Shown one piece after another: positions 33,691 through 41,745 of a DNA stretch of 64,000 bases. Position 1 is the stretch's first letter; each line of letters begins with the position of its first letter. The stretch comes from Bailinhaonella thermotolerans (GTDB taxonomy: Bacteria > Actinomycetota > Actinomycetes > Streptosporangiales > Streptosporangiaceae): contig NZ_QZEY01000017.1 of NCBI RefSeq assembly GCF_003594875.1, forward strand, positions 124,001 through 188,000. The letters run 5' to 3'. A model generated the notes under the pieces. The model made no database searches. It was given only the letters and a program-made list of their open reading frames with translations, and was not told where the DNA came from. The position numbers and the translations under genes were made by a program.

Positions 33691-34532
33691 TCGTAGTAAC
33701 GGGAGCCACCGGCAACGTTGGCCGACCGCTCGTGCAGGCACTCGCGGCGGCCGACGAGCAGGTGACGGCGGTGTCCCGAGGAGTCTCGGGCGTGGCGGTG
33801 CCGGAGGGAGTCCAGTACCGCCAGGTGGACCTGGCTGCCCCCGAGAGCCTTCGGCCCGTTTTCGACGGCGCTGACGCGGTGTTCCTCCAAGACGGCGGTG
33901 CCGGCGAGCACCTGCTGAGCCCCCAGGGCATCCTCGACGTCGCGAAAGCCGGTGGCGTTCGACGGGTCGTCCTGCTGTCCTCTCAGGGAGTCGCAACCCG
34001 GCCGCAGTCGTCCTCCCATGGGCAAATAGGACGGTCCATCGAGGACGCCATCCGGCAGTCGGGCATGGACTGGACGATCCTGCGGCCCGGCGGCTTCGCC
34101 TCCAACGCCTTCGCGTGGGCCGAAACGATCCGCACGGAGCGCACGGCCGCCGCACCCTTCGGCGATACCGGGCTGCCGTGGATCGACCCGGCCGACATCG
34201 GCGAGGTTGCCGCAGCAGCCCTGCGCGAGGACGGTCACACCGGGCAGGTCTACGAGTTGACCGGGCCCGCCCTCAGCACGCCCCGGCAACGAGCAGAGGT
34301 GATCGGCGACGCGATCGGCGAGCCGATCCGGTTCATCGAGCAGACCCGCGACGAGGCCCGCGCGCAGATGCTGCAGTTCATGCCCGAGCCCGTGGTCGAG
34401 ACCACCCTCGACATCATCGGCAACCCCACCCCCGCCGAGCAGCGGATCAGTCCCGACGTCGAACAGGTCCTCGGCCGCGCGCCCCGCACGTTCGCCGAAT
34501 GGGCGATCCGCAACATCGCCGCCTTCAGATAA
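33687..34532 (+). CDS. NmrA/SDR-like NAD(P)-binding protein
   Basis: 281 residues. VVTGATGNVGRPLVQAL carries the dinucleotide loop; RRVVLLSSQGV and MDWTILRPGGFASNAF match the QOR2/NmrA type. The C-terminal VEQVLGRAPRTFAEWA is shared with the protein at 31204. It probably had a divergent TetR repressor, now a pseudogene, so expression may be constitutive. The start at 33687 is preferred for GGAAAGG; ATG 33675 is in frame. Function is likely quinone or NADPH-linked redox, by family only. Confidence 0.85.
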   Translation: MIVVTGATGNVGRPLVQALAAADEQVTAVSRGVSGVAVPEGVQYRQVDLAAPESLRPVFDGADAVFLQDGGAGEHLLSPQGILDVAKAGGVRRVVLLSSQGVATRPQSSSHGQIGRSIEDAIRQSGMDWTILRPGGFASNAFAWAETIRTERTAAAPFGDTGLPWIDPADIGEVAAAALREDGHTGQVYELTGPALSTPRQRAEVIGDAIGEPIRFIEQTRDEARAQMLQFMPEPVVETTLDIIGNPTPAEQRISPDVEQVLGRAPRTFAEWAIRNIAAFR

Positions 34533-34685
34533 CCCACCCGGGGTGACGTTCCGCCGTTTCCGCGCCCGTACCCGGCACCAGTGCAGGCGCGAAACGGTCA
34601 TCGCGTCCGCGGATGACTGAACCGGTCCGGGTTTCTTGAAGGCCCTGGTGCGCCCCGAGTCTGGCGGAGTCGCGTTCCTGGATTG

Positions 34686-35033
34686 TCATGCCACGGTGGG
34701 TGTGCCCTCGAACTGCATCGAGGTGAGCATGCCAGGCTGCTGTGCCGTCATTGCCGGTTGCGCCAGATCTCCAGGTACTCGAAGATCGCGTCCGCGAGCT
34801 CGATGCGGGTGTTCCAGCGTCGGCGGTCGAGGAGTTCGACCTGCATCCGGGACCAGAACGACTCCATCATGGCGTTGTCGAAGCGGTCGCCGACGCTGCC
34901 CATCGAGGGCAGAAGGCCGGAGTCCTTGGCCCGCTGGGTGAAGGCCCAGGATCCGAACTGGACCCCCTGGTCGGAGTGGACGATTGTCCCTGCGGGTGGC
35001 GTGCGGTTGTCGATGGCCATGCCTAGCGATCAT
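34686..35033 (-). mobile_element. IS3-family transposase remnant (OrfB C-terminus)
   Basis: The DDE core keeps the second Asp (TIVHSDQGVQF) and the catalytic Glu region (DRFDNAMMESFWSRMQVELL, then ELADAIFEYLEIW). The N-terminal half is missing upstream of 35033. After WRNRQ the frame stops early, and the expected RHSSLxMLTPxxFE tail continues in shifted frames to 34686. No inverted terminal repeats are visible. It marks the right border of the cargo island and may have brought it in. Confidence 0.85.
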
Positions 35034-35196
35034 GTAATCGCCCTGGATCGGCTTCCGGAAGCACGAGCCGGTCGCGGGCCGTGTGCCGCTCTTCGCCCCT
35101 CACGCCGCCGTCCTGGCCGACTACAAGCTGCGACTCAGGGGGCGCTGCCGCATTGAGGCACCGCAGGCACCTGGGGGCGGGGGTGGGGGGTCTTCG

Positions 35197-35209
35197 GATG
35201 GTCTGCGGT
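35197..35209 (+). promoter_or_regulatory. Possible backbone-type promoter of the gene at 35238
   Basis: GATGGT at 35197-35202 and 7 nt give a start near 35210 and a 28-nt leader containing AAGGAGGTGA. Confidence 0.25.
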
Positions 35210-35237
35210 GAACGGACGCAATCGACAAGGAGGTGAC

Positions 35238-35975
35238 GTGGCCGCATTCCGCCGCAGTCCGCTGCGCAACGCCACAGGTCAACCGCAAGCCCTCGCGTTC
35301 TCCGAGGGCACCGTGCACATCCCGCAGGACGTGCCGGCCGGGTTCACGCGCGAGGAGCGCGTCCCGATCGGGCGGCTCGTCTTCCCCGGCGGCGCCCGCG
35401 CGGGCGTCGACGCGGTCGAGCTCGGCCCGGCGCTCGGCCTGCCCCGGCCCCAGGCGGGCGGTCTCACCCTGGTGTCCCGCTTCGTCGCCGAGGCCTCGCC
35501 GCGCCGCGACCTGGTGTACCGAGACCGGCTCGTCCGCGACGAGTCAGGGCACGCCACCGCGGCGCGGGCGCTGGCCCGTCCCGGCGAGCGGGTCCGGCGG
35601 CCGGCTCCGATCCCGGCCGGGGAGGTGGAGATCCACCTGGACCAGCTGGTCAACCTCACCCCGCACGACGTGGTCGTCCACTCCCCCGATGGCGCCCGGC
35701 ACGTGCTGCCGCCCGGGGGCACGCCCCCGCGCTGCCGCGAGCGGCGGCGCGTGATCAGCGCGCTGCCGGTGCCCGGAGGCTGGACGATGCCGGTGTACGA
35801 GGTGGACTTCGGCGAGGCCGAGAACCTGCCGGAGCGGCGCCCCGGCGTGTGGTACATCGTGAACCGGTTCGTGGCCGAGGCCTCCGGCCGCCCGGACCTG
35901 GTCTACCCCGACGGCCTGATCCAGGACGGCACCGGAATGATCACCGGGTGTCACACCCTGGCCCTGGCCGCCTGA
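35238..35975 (+). CDS. Duplicated-domain hypothetical protein of phage/plasmid type
   Basis: 245 residues made of two copies of one domain. Copy 2 (about 140-245) keeps the full pattern: VNLTPHDVVVHSPDGARHV ... YIVNRFVAEASGRPDLVYPDGLIQD. Copy 1 (about 25-120) keeps the second half (SRFVAEASPRRDLVYRDRLVRD) but has lost the LTPHDVV opening. Single-domain proteins of this kind are common, uncharacterised genes of actinophages and plasmids. The GTG follows AAGGAGGTGA. Backbone composition resumes here after the island. Confidence 0.75.
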   Translation: MAAFRRSPLRNATGQPQALAFSEGTVHIPQDVPAGFTREERVPIGRLVFPGGARAGVDAVELGPALGLPRPQAGGLTLVSRFVAEASPRRDLVYRDRLVRDESGHATAARALARPGERVRRPAPIPAGEVEIHLDQLVNLTPHDVVVHSPDGARHVLPPGGTPPRCRERRRVISALPVPGGWTMPVYEVDFGEAENLPERRPGVWYIVNRFVAEASGRPDLVYPDGLIQDGTGMITGCHTLALAA

Positions 35976-36040
35976 CAACGGCCATCGAGGTCTTCCGGAT
36001 CCGCTCCTGGCCCGCGACCGGTATCGGCTCCCAGGCCGAA

Positions 36041-36064
36041 CCCCCGCACGCCATCGTGCGGGGG
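36041..36064. terminator. Terminator between the duplicated-domain gene and the first dnaN-like gene
   Basis: Perfect 10-bp stem CCCCCGCACG with CGTGCGGGGG around CCAT. It serves both convergent genes. Confidence 0.8.
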
Positions 36065-36112
36065 CATCGGTCGTTGGCGGCGGGAACGCGCCGCGCCCGC
36101 CGTACGTCAGGC

Positions 36113-37285
36113 TCAGGCGGCGGCGGGTTCCTCCGTTTCTCCCGTCTCCTGCGTGGCCGCCTGGTGGGGGGCGGGCTGCCGCGGGGCCAGCACGTGGAGC
36201 ACGCGCTCGGGGCCGGAGCCGGTGACCTTCAGGGGATTCCTGGCTCCCTCGAAGTGCAGCGTGACCGTCTGCCCGGGGGTGGCGAGCACCGCCTGTTTGA
36301 GGAGCGCGGCGTTGACACCGACGACGAGCTTGCGCCCGCGCACGCCGGCCGGGACGCCGTCCTCGAGCCTGCCGGTCCCGCCGTCGGCGGCGGTCATGCC
36401 GATCCGGTCCCGGCCGATGTCGAGCACGACGGGGTTGTTGTGCGGGTCGTGCACGAAGGCGGCGCGCTCCAGCATGGCGAGCAGCTCCCGCCGGTCGGTC
36501 TCGGCGCGCGTCGTGGCCTGCTCCGGGACGTACTGGCCGACCTGCAGATAGCCGCCGGCCAGCAGGCGCGCGGCGCAGGCGCGGTGCGATGAGGTCACGG
36601 TGAGCATGCGCCCGTCGGTATGGATCCGGGCGAGTTCGCCGGGCAGCCCGGCGGCGAGGGCCGCCATCCAGCGGGCCGGCGCGACCGCGTCCAAGCCGCT
36701 GTCTCCGGCCGCCTCGCACGCGATGGTCTCGATGGCCAGCCGGTAGCGGTTGGTCGCCTGCAGTCTCAGCTCGTCGTCCCGCGCCGCCAGGTGCACCCCG
36801 CCGAGCACGGCCAGGTCACCGTCTCTCTCCCCGGTGGCCGCCGCGGGCGCGACCCGCGAGACCGCCCCGGCGAACGCTGCCGTGCCCACCGTGACCACGC
36901 ACGCTCCCGGCGCGTCCGCGCCCGGCGTGTACGGCTCGCGCGACGGCAGCGCGGGCAGTGCGTACCGGACCGCTCCGGCCGTCAGCACCACGGTCGCGGC
37001 GTGGACGGTGAGCGTGAGCGGCGCGGCGGGCAGGGCCGCGGCGATCTCCCGCAGCAGGTCCGCCTCGACCGTCACGCCCCCGGGCCGGAACACCCGGGCG
37101 GCGGCCGTATGGCGCCACCACGTGGCGTCATCGGCGTGGGCGGTGAACGCCACCTCTGCCCGGGGCCCGCTCTGGGGAGCGGCGATCAGGACCTGGCCCG
37201 CCATCGGGCCGCGCCCGCCGGCCGGCGCCCGTCCCGTCCATCGCAGCGCCGCCAGGAACTCCTGGCGGGTGAAGGTGATGCGCAC
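36113..37285 (-). CDS. DNA polymerase III sliding clamp (beta) homologue 1
   Basis: 390 residues in three repeated clamp domains, seen as evenly spaced beta-hairpins: ALRWTGRAPAGG..., LRLQATNRYRLAIETI, GRKLVVGVNAALLKQAVL and KVTGSGPERVLHVLAP near the end. LQATNRYRLA corresponds to the clamp motif (L-x-A-T-D-R-Y-R-L-A), with Asn for Asp. The clamp ring holds polymerase on DNA. The last about 20 residues form an extra Gln/Glu-rich tail. The GTG follows GGAGGAGGT. It differs greatly from the second clamp at 49383. The host should have its own DnaN, so this is probably element-specific. Confidence 0.85.
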   Translation of the reverse strand: MRITFTRQEFLAALRWTGRAPAGGRGPMAGQVLIAAPQSGPRAEVAFTAHADDATWWRHTAAARVFRPGGVTVEADLLREIAAALPAAPLTLTVHAATVVLTAGAVRYALPALPSREPYTPGADAPGACVVTVGTAAFAGAVSRVAPAAATGERDGDLAVLGGVHLAARDDELRLQATNRYRLAIETIACEAAGDSGLDAVAPARWMAALAAGLPGELARIHTDGRMLTVTSSHRACAARLLAGGYLQVGQYVPEQATTRAETDRRELLAMLERAAFVHDPHNNPVVLDIGRDRIGMTAADGGTGRLEDGVPAGVRGRKLVVGVNAALLKQAVLATPGQTVTLHFEGARNPLKVTGSGPERVLHVLAPRQPAPHQAATQETGETEEPAAA

Positions 37286-37639
37286 AGGTGACCTCCTCCT
37301 TCTGGCTTGCGGTCCCCGCGCACCATGACCGCCCCGCCGCACCGCGGAACCACCCCGGCGCGCGACCCGTGAGCGCCGCCGGCGGCAGCGCCGGCACGGG
37401 CCGCCCGGGCGGCTCGGGCGAGGGGTGGGCGGTGACCCGCCACAGGCGATCCGGGCCTGTCCGGCTACGGACGGGCCTCCAGCAGGCCGCCCGGCCGGTT
37501 CCGGTGAGGGGCGCCGGCTTGGGCCCTTTGCGGACACCCTCAAAAAGGTATTGGAACTTGCGTTCTATCCCTCATGGTGGCGCGTGGGAGTGAAGGACTC
37601 CCGCGGCGATTCGCCGACGTAAACGATGTGAGGAGAAAC
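37286..37639 (+). other. Divergent promoter region of dnaN-like 1 and the lasso operon
   Basis: 354 bases. The last 100 are relatively A/T-rich (CAAAAAGGTATTGGAACTTG, TTCTATCC) and probably hold the lasso promoter. CATGGT at 37573-37578 is a variant backbone -10 that would give a 54-nt leader. Nothing coding is seen. Confidence 0.5.
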
Positions 37640-37801
37640 ATGGAGAACGTCCGCCCGGCCCAGCAGGTTCCCGCCTCCGAGGTCGACAGGTACGTCCCGC
37701 CCGCCGTGGAGAAGGTCGGCGACTTCGCGACCGACACGATGGGCAGCTACTCCGTGGGCAGCTCCGACGACTCCGACGCGGGGCAGTACTACAGCAACTG
37801 A
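37640..37801 (+). CDS. Lasso peptide precursor
   Basis: 53 residues. The leader carries the RRE-binding pattern Y18-xx-P21-x-V23-xxx-G27-x-F29-xxx-T33, with the penultimate leader Thr at 33. Cleavage after Met34 gives a 19-residue core GSYSVGSSDDSDAGQYYSN. Gly1 would be linked to the side chain of Asp9, a nine-membered ring; Asp10 and Asp12 remain free. The bulky plug residues may be Gln15, Tyr16 or Tyr17. AGGAGA fixes the ATG. It heads the operon 37640-41569. The core sequence is not one I know. Confidence 0.93.
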   Translation: MENVRPAQQVPASEVDRYVPPAVEKVGDFATDTMGSYSVGSSDDSDAGQYYSN

Positions 37802-37807
37802 CCCCCG

Positions 37808-39676
37808 ATGACGCAGTCTGACATGACTGCCGCCCGCCGCCCCGACGGCCCTGTTCACGGGTTGTCCTGGATGTGCGTCCTGGCCGACGGCCAGGACGCC
37901 GCCCTGGGGCGGCGGGTGGCCCGCACCGTACGCGACGTCGCCGGCCGGCTCTGGCTGGCCGGCGACCCCGGGCCGCAGCAATGGCGGCTCATCGAGGCCG
38001 GGCCGGTCCAGGTCGTGCTGATCGGGTTCTGCCCGCTGGACGACGCGGCGCTGCGGCGCCGGGTCGAGCAGGCGGTCGCCCGTGACGATCTGGAGACGCT
38101 GGCGCGGCTGCCCGGCGACTACCTGTTGCTGACCCGCGGCCCGCGCTTCACGCGGGCCTATACCGATCCGGCCGGATTGCGGCGCCTGTTCCAGGCCCGC
38201 CATGACGGCCGGGTGTGGCTCAGTGACCGGGCCGGCGTCCTGGCGTCGGTGACCGGGGCAGGCGTGGACGAGCAGTGGCTCGCGGCCCGGCTGGGCAGCC
38301 CTGAGCTGCCCTATCCCGTGGCCGCGCGCATCGGCCCGTACCACGGAGTCACGCCCATCCCGCCAGGGCACCGCCTCACTCTCACACTGGACGGACGGAC
38401 GGCCGAGTGCACCCGCTACTGGGAGCCGCCCGAGGCCGTCCTGAGTCTTGAGGAGGGCGCGCCGCTGCTGGGGCAGGCCCTCGCCGACGCCGTCTCCACC
38501 CGGGTCGGCGGGTTGTCCGCGGCCAGCTGCCAGCTGTCCGGGGGCCTGGACTCGGCCGCCCTGAGCGCACTCGCCGCCCGAGCGCGGCATGCCGAAGACC
38601 GGGACACGCTGCTGGTCACCGTCGCCTCGCGGACCGCGGGCAACGACGACCTGCCGTGGGCCCGCGAGGTGGCCGATCGCCTCACCGGAGTGCGGCACCA
38701 GGTCCTGGACCCGGCCGAGCATCCGGCGATGTACGCCGGCCTGCCCGGCCTGACGCTGCCGGTCCTGGACGAGCCTGTGCCGTCGGCCGCGTCCGCGGCC
38801 CGGATCCGGCATCTGACCCAGGTGCTCACCGCCGAGGGCGTAGGCGTCCACCTCAACGGTCAGGGCGGCGACGAGGTCCTCGGGGCGCCCGTGGCGTACC
38901 TGCGCGAGGAGCTGCGGCGTCGTCCACGCGACGCCTGGCGCCGCATCCGCGGCCACGCCGCCCTGTCCGGGGTCTCGCCCTGGCGGCTGCTGGCGGCCCT
39001 GGCCGACGCCCCGTCCTACCGGGACTGGCTCGCCCAGGCCGCCGGCGAGGATCTGATCCACGCCGAGCGCGACCGGATCAGTGAGGTGGCCGCGTGGGAG
39101 GCCCGCATCCGCTTGCCGGTCTGGGCCACCGGGCAGACGGTCGCGATCCTGCGCGATCAGCTGCGGAAGGCCGCGACCGGCGCCGAGCCGCTCGCGCCCA
39201 CCCCCGCCCGGCACCACGAACTGGTGCGCCTGCACGCGGTGGCGCGCCGATCGGCCCTGTACCGGGACGCGCTGGAAACGCTCGGCGTCCAGGCCCACTT
39301 CCCGTTCTATGACCGGGACGTGGTCGCCGCCTGCCTGGCCGTCCACCCCGCGCAGCGGACCGACCCCTGGCAGGTCAAGCCGCTGCTGCACGCGGCGCTC
39401 GGCCCCATCGTGGGCCCGGTTCTGCCCGAACGGCGGACCAAGGGCCACTACAACCACGACATCATGCACGGCCTGCTCGCCAACCGAAAGGCCCTGCTGG
39501 AGATGTTCGACGGGTCGGCGCTGGCCGGCCTGGGACTGATCGACGACGCGTGTGTCCGCCGCTTGATCGGCGCCGCCGAGGCGGCCCGGACACCCCCGTC
39601 GTTCCTCAACGAAACCCTGGCGTGCGAGATCTGGCTCCGTCAGCTCGCCGCCCAGACCCCGAAGGGAACCACGTGA
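37808..39676 (+). CDS. Lasso cyclase (asparagine-synthetase-like, C protein)
   Basis: 622 residues. An N-terminal glutaminase-like domain lacks the catalytic Cys (starts MTQSD). The synthetase domain has the PP-loop SGGLDS near residue 243, and NGQGGDEVLG near 355. It adenylates the Asp side chain of the core and closes the isopeptide ring with Gly1. It starts 6 nt after the precursor and its stop overlaps the next GTG. Length is normal for the family. Confidence 0.95.
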   Translation: MTQSDMTAARRPDGPVHGLSWMCVLADGQDAALGRRVARTVRDVAGRLWLAGDPGPQQWRLIEAGPVQVVLIGFCPLDDAALRRRVEQAVARDDLETLARLPGDYLLLTRGPRFTRAYTDPAGLRRLFQARHDGRVWLSDRAGVLASVTGAGVDEQWLAARLGSPELPYPVAARIGPYHGVTPIPPGHRLTLTLDGRTAECTRYWEPPEAVLSLEEGAPLLGQALADAVSTRVGGLSAASCQLSGGLDSAALSALAARARHAEDRDTLLVTVASRTAGNDDLPWAREVADRLTGVRHQVLDPAEHPAMYAGLPGLTLPVLDEPVPSAASAARIRHLTQVLTAEGVGVHLNGQGGDEVLGAPVAYLREELRRRPRDAWRRIRGHAALSGVSPWRLLAALADAPSYRDWLAQAAGEDLIHAERDRISEVAAWEARIRLPVWATGQTVAILRDQLRKAATGAEPLAPTPARHHELVRLHAVARRSALYRDALETLGVQAHFPFYDRDVVAACLAVHPAQRTDPWQVKPLLHAALGPIVGPVLPERRTKGHYNHDIMHGLLANRKALLEMFDGSALAGLGLIDDACVRRLIGAAEAARTPPSFLNETLACEIWLRQLAAQTPKGTT

Positions 39677-39942
39677 CCACCATCCGGCTCCACTCCGATG
39701 TCCTGCACGTCGGCAACGCCGAGCACCAGGTGCTGCTCTCCAAGCGCACCGGCACGTTCTACGCGCCCAACCCCACGGCCGCCCCGCTGGTGAACCGGCT
39801 GGCGGCCGGGACGACCGTCGCGGAACTGGCGCGGGATCTGGACGAGCGTCACGCGATCGGGCTGCCCCGCGCCACGGCGGACGTCACCGAACTGGTGACC
39901 CGGCTGGAGGCCCAGCACCTGATCGTGCGAGAGGACGGCTGA
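39673..39942 (+). CDS. Lasso RRE/PqqD-like leader-binding protein (B1)
   Basis: 89 residues of the PqqD fold: three N-terminal strands (IRLHSDVLHV, VLLSKRTGTFYAPN) and a helical bundle (VAELARDLDERH, DVTELVTRLEAQHLIV). It binds the conserved leader motif and delivers the precursor to the protease and cyclase. The GTG overlaps the previous stop (GTGA), and its TGA overlaps the next ATG. Confidence 0.93.
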   Translation: MTTIRLHSDVLHVGNAEHQVLLSKRTGTFYAPNPTAAPLVNRLAAGTTVAELARDLDERHAIGLPRATADVTELVTRLEAQHLIVREDG

Positions 39943-40394
39943 TGAGCTCGATCATGGCGCTCCCGCCACCGATCCGGCTCACCGTCGCCGAGCGCGTCCG
40001 CGGTCTGGCCGCGCTCGGCGCGGCCCGGCTGGTCCTGGCCCGCACCCGATCCCGACCCGACTCGCTGGAGCGGGCGCTGCGCGGCTACGCCGCCGGCGCC
40101 CGCCCGGCGGGCCTGCCGGAGGCCGAGCGGGCCTGGAAGGTGATCATCACGATCAGCCCGCGCTGCGGCGGCGACACCCAGTGCCTGATCCGATCCGTCG
40201 CCGTCGCCCTGTACTGCCGAGCCGGCGGCACCTGGCCGACGTGGCGGACCGGGATGCGCTACCCGCCGATGCAGTCGCACGCCTGGGTGGAGGCCGGAGG
40301 CCGGCCCGTGGGCGAAGACGCGCGCAACATCGCGACCTATACTCCGGCGTTCAGCGTCGCCGCCGAGTCCACCTCGAACACGAACGGGGCATGA
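39942..40394 (+). CDS. Lasso leader peptidase (transglutaminase-like, B2)
   Basis: 150 residues of the McjB C-terminal transglutaminase-like family. The catalytic Cys lies in TQCLIRSVAVALYCR (near 81) and the His in SHAWVEAGG (near 113); the third residue is probably Asp or Glu in GEDARN. It removes the leader after the conserved Thr-x. The start and stop overlap its neighbours (TGATG and ATGA), so the operon is translationally coupled. Confidence 0.93.
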   Translation: MSSIMALPPPIRLTVAERVRGLAALGAARLVLARTRSRPDSLERALRGYAAGARPAGLPEAERAWKVIITISPRCGGDTQCLIRSVAVALYCRAGGTWPTWRTGMRYPPMQSHAWVEAGGRPVGEDARNIATYTPAFSVAAESTSNTNGA

Positions 40395-41569
40395 CCATGC
40401 ACCTCACCGAATCCATCGCCGACCGGCTCACGGCATACACCGCTGACCTGCGCGACAAGGGCGCGGTCCGAACCGACGCGGTCGCGCGCGCCTTCTCGGC
40501 CGTACCGCGGCACCTGTTCATCCCCGCCGTCAACGACCGTGGCGAGCGCATCCCGGTGGGCGACAACCCGCCGGGCGAGCTGCTCGACCTGATCTACTCC
40601 GACCGATCGATCATGACCCACGTCCCCGGCGACGAGGCCGGCGGCTTCAGCTCGGCCTCCCAGCCCGCGCTGGTCGCCAAGATGCTGGAGGCGCTGCGGC
40701 TGGAGCCGGGGCAGCGGGTGCTCGAGATCGGCGCCGGGACCGGCTACAACGCCGCCCTGATCGCCACGATCACCGGCGCGCCGGTCGTCACCGTCGACGT
40801 CAGCCGCGCGGTGGCCGACGAGGCCGCCCGGGCGCTGCGGCGTGTCGGCATCACCGAGGCCACCGCGCTGCACGCCGACGGCTACTACGGCCACCGCGAC
40901 GGCGGCCCCTATGATCGAATCGTCGTGACCTGCGGAGTCACCGGGATCTCCCCGCACTGGCTCGACCAGCTCGCCCCCGGAGGGTTCGCGCTGGTCCCGC
41001 TCGCGCACGGCGGCCTGCATCCGCTGGTCGCCGTCCCGGCCGCCACGCCGCACACCGGCGGGCGGGTCGGCGGGCGAGCCGTCTCGCACGCCGATTTCAT
41101 GACCGCCTCCGGGCCGCTCTACCACTGGCCCGAGGGCCGCACCCGGCTGCCCGACGCGCCGGTGCCCGCCCGGGCGCTGGACTCCGTCCCCGGGACGGGA
41201 CCGGCCCTGGAGTGGGAGGACTACCAGGCCCTGTGGTTCCACCTGGCGGCCCGCGACCCGCGCACCACGCGCGCGTGGACCGAGGGGCTGGACCCGGCCG
41301 CAGGCATGTGCGCCCTGCACGAGCCGGGCGCCGGCACCGCCTGGATCCACCTCGACGGCACCGCCCGCCACACCGGCGCGGGGTCGCCGCTCGATCGGCT
41401 CCGCGCGCTGGTCGGCGAGTGGGACAGGGCCGGCCGTCCCGCCATCGGCGACTGGGCCTGCGCCTTCACCCTCGACGGCGCGCCCGGCCAGCCGGTCCTG
41501 CTCCCCACCGAGTGGCACACGCTCTCCGGAGAGTCCCCCCGCGGGGACGCCCACCCGGCGAGCGCCTGA
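40391..41569 (+). CDS. PIMT-family methyltransferase of the lasso cluster
   Basis: 392 residues. The N-terminal 200 match protein-L-isoaspartate methyltransferase: SASQPALVAKMLEAL, SAM motif VLEIGAGTGYN near 109, then DGYYGHRDGGPYDRIVVTCG. A C-terminal extension of about 180 residues (YQALWFHLAARDPRTT, WIHLDGTARHTG) is typical of PIMT homologues in RiPP clusters. Those of the lasso peptides cellulonodin-2 and lihuanodin methylate an Asp that then forms an aspartimide. Here the core lacks the Asp-Thr used there; Asp10-Ser11 or Asp12-Ala13 are possible targets. ATGA overlap with the peptidase gene. Confidence 0.9.
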   Translation: MTMHLTESIADRLTAYTADLRDKGAVRTDAVARAFSAVPRHLFIPAVNDRGERIPVGDNPPGELLDLIYSDRSIMTHVPGDEAGGFSSASQPALVAKMLEALRLEPGQRVLEIGAGTGYNAALIATITGAPVVTVDVSRAVADEAARALRRVGITEATALHADGYYGHRDGGPYDRIVVTCGVTGISPHWLDQLAPGGFALVPLAHGGLHPLVAVPAATPHTGGRVGGRAVSHADFMTASGPLYHWPEGRTRLPDAPVPARALDSVPGTGPALEWEDYQALWFHLAARDPRTTRAWTEGLDPAAGMCALHEPGAGTAWIHLDGTARHTGAGSPLDRLRALVGEWDRAGRPAIGDWACAFTLDGAPGQPVLLPTEWHTLSGESPRGDAHPASA

Positions 41570-41615
41570 CACCGGCGCGGCCGCTCACCCGAGCAGCCCG
41601 CCCGATCGCAACCCC

Positions 41616-41644
41616 GAGGGTGCGGCCTTCCCGGCCGCACCCTC
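41616..41644. terminator. Terminator of the lasso operon
   Basis: Perfect 12-bp stem GAGGGTGCGGCC with GGCCGCACCCTC and loop TTCCC. It also faces the end of the minus-strand gene at 41746. Confidence 0.85.
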
Positions 41645-41745
41645 CCCATGTGCGACACCCCCGCCTCGCGCGTGAAGGGTGGGCCGCCGTTCGGAGCGGC
41701 CTGCGCGTGCCGGGCCTCTCTCACATGTCGGGCCCTGGACCGGTC

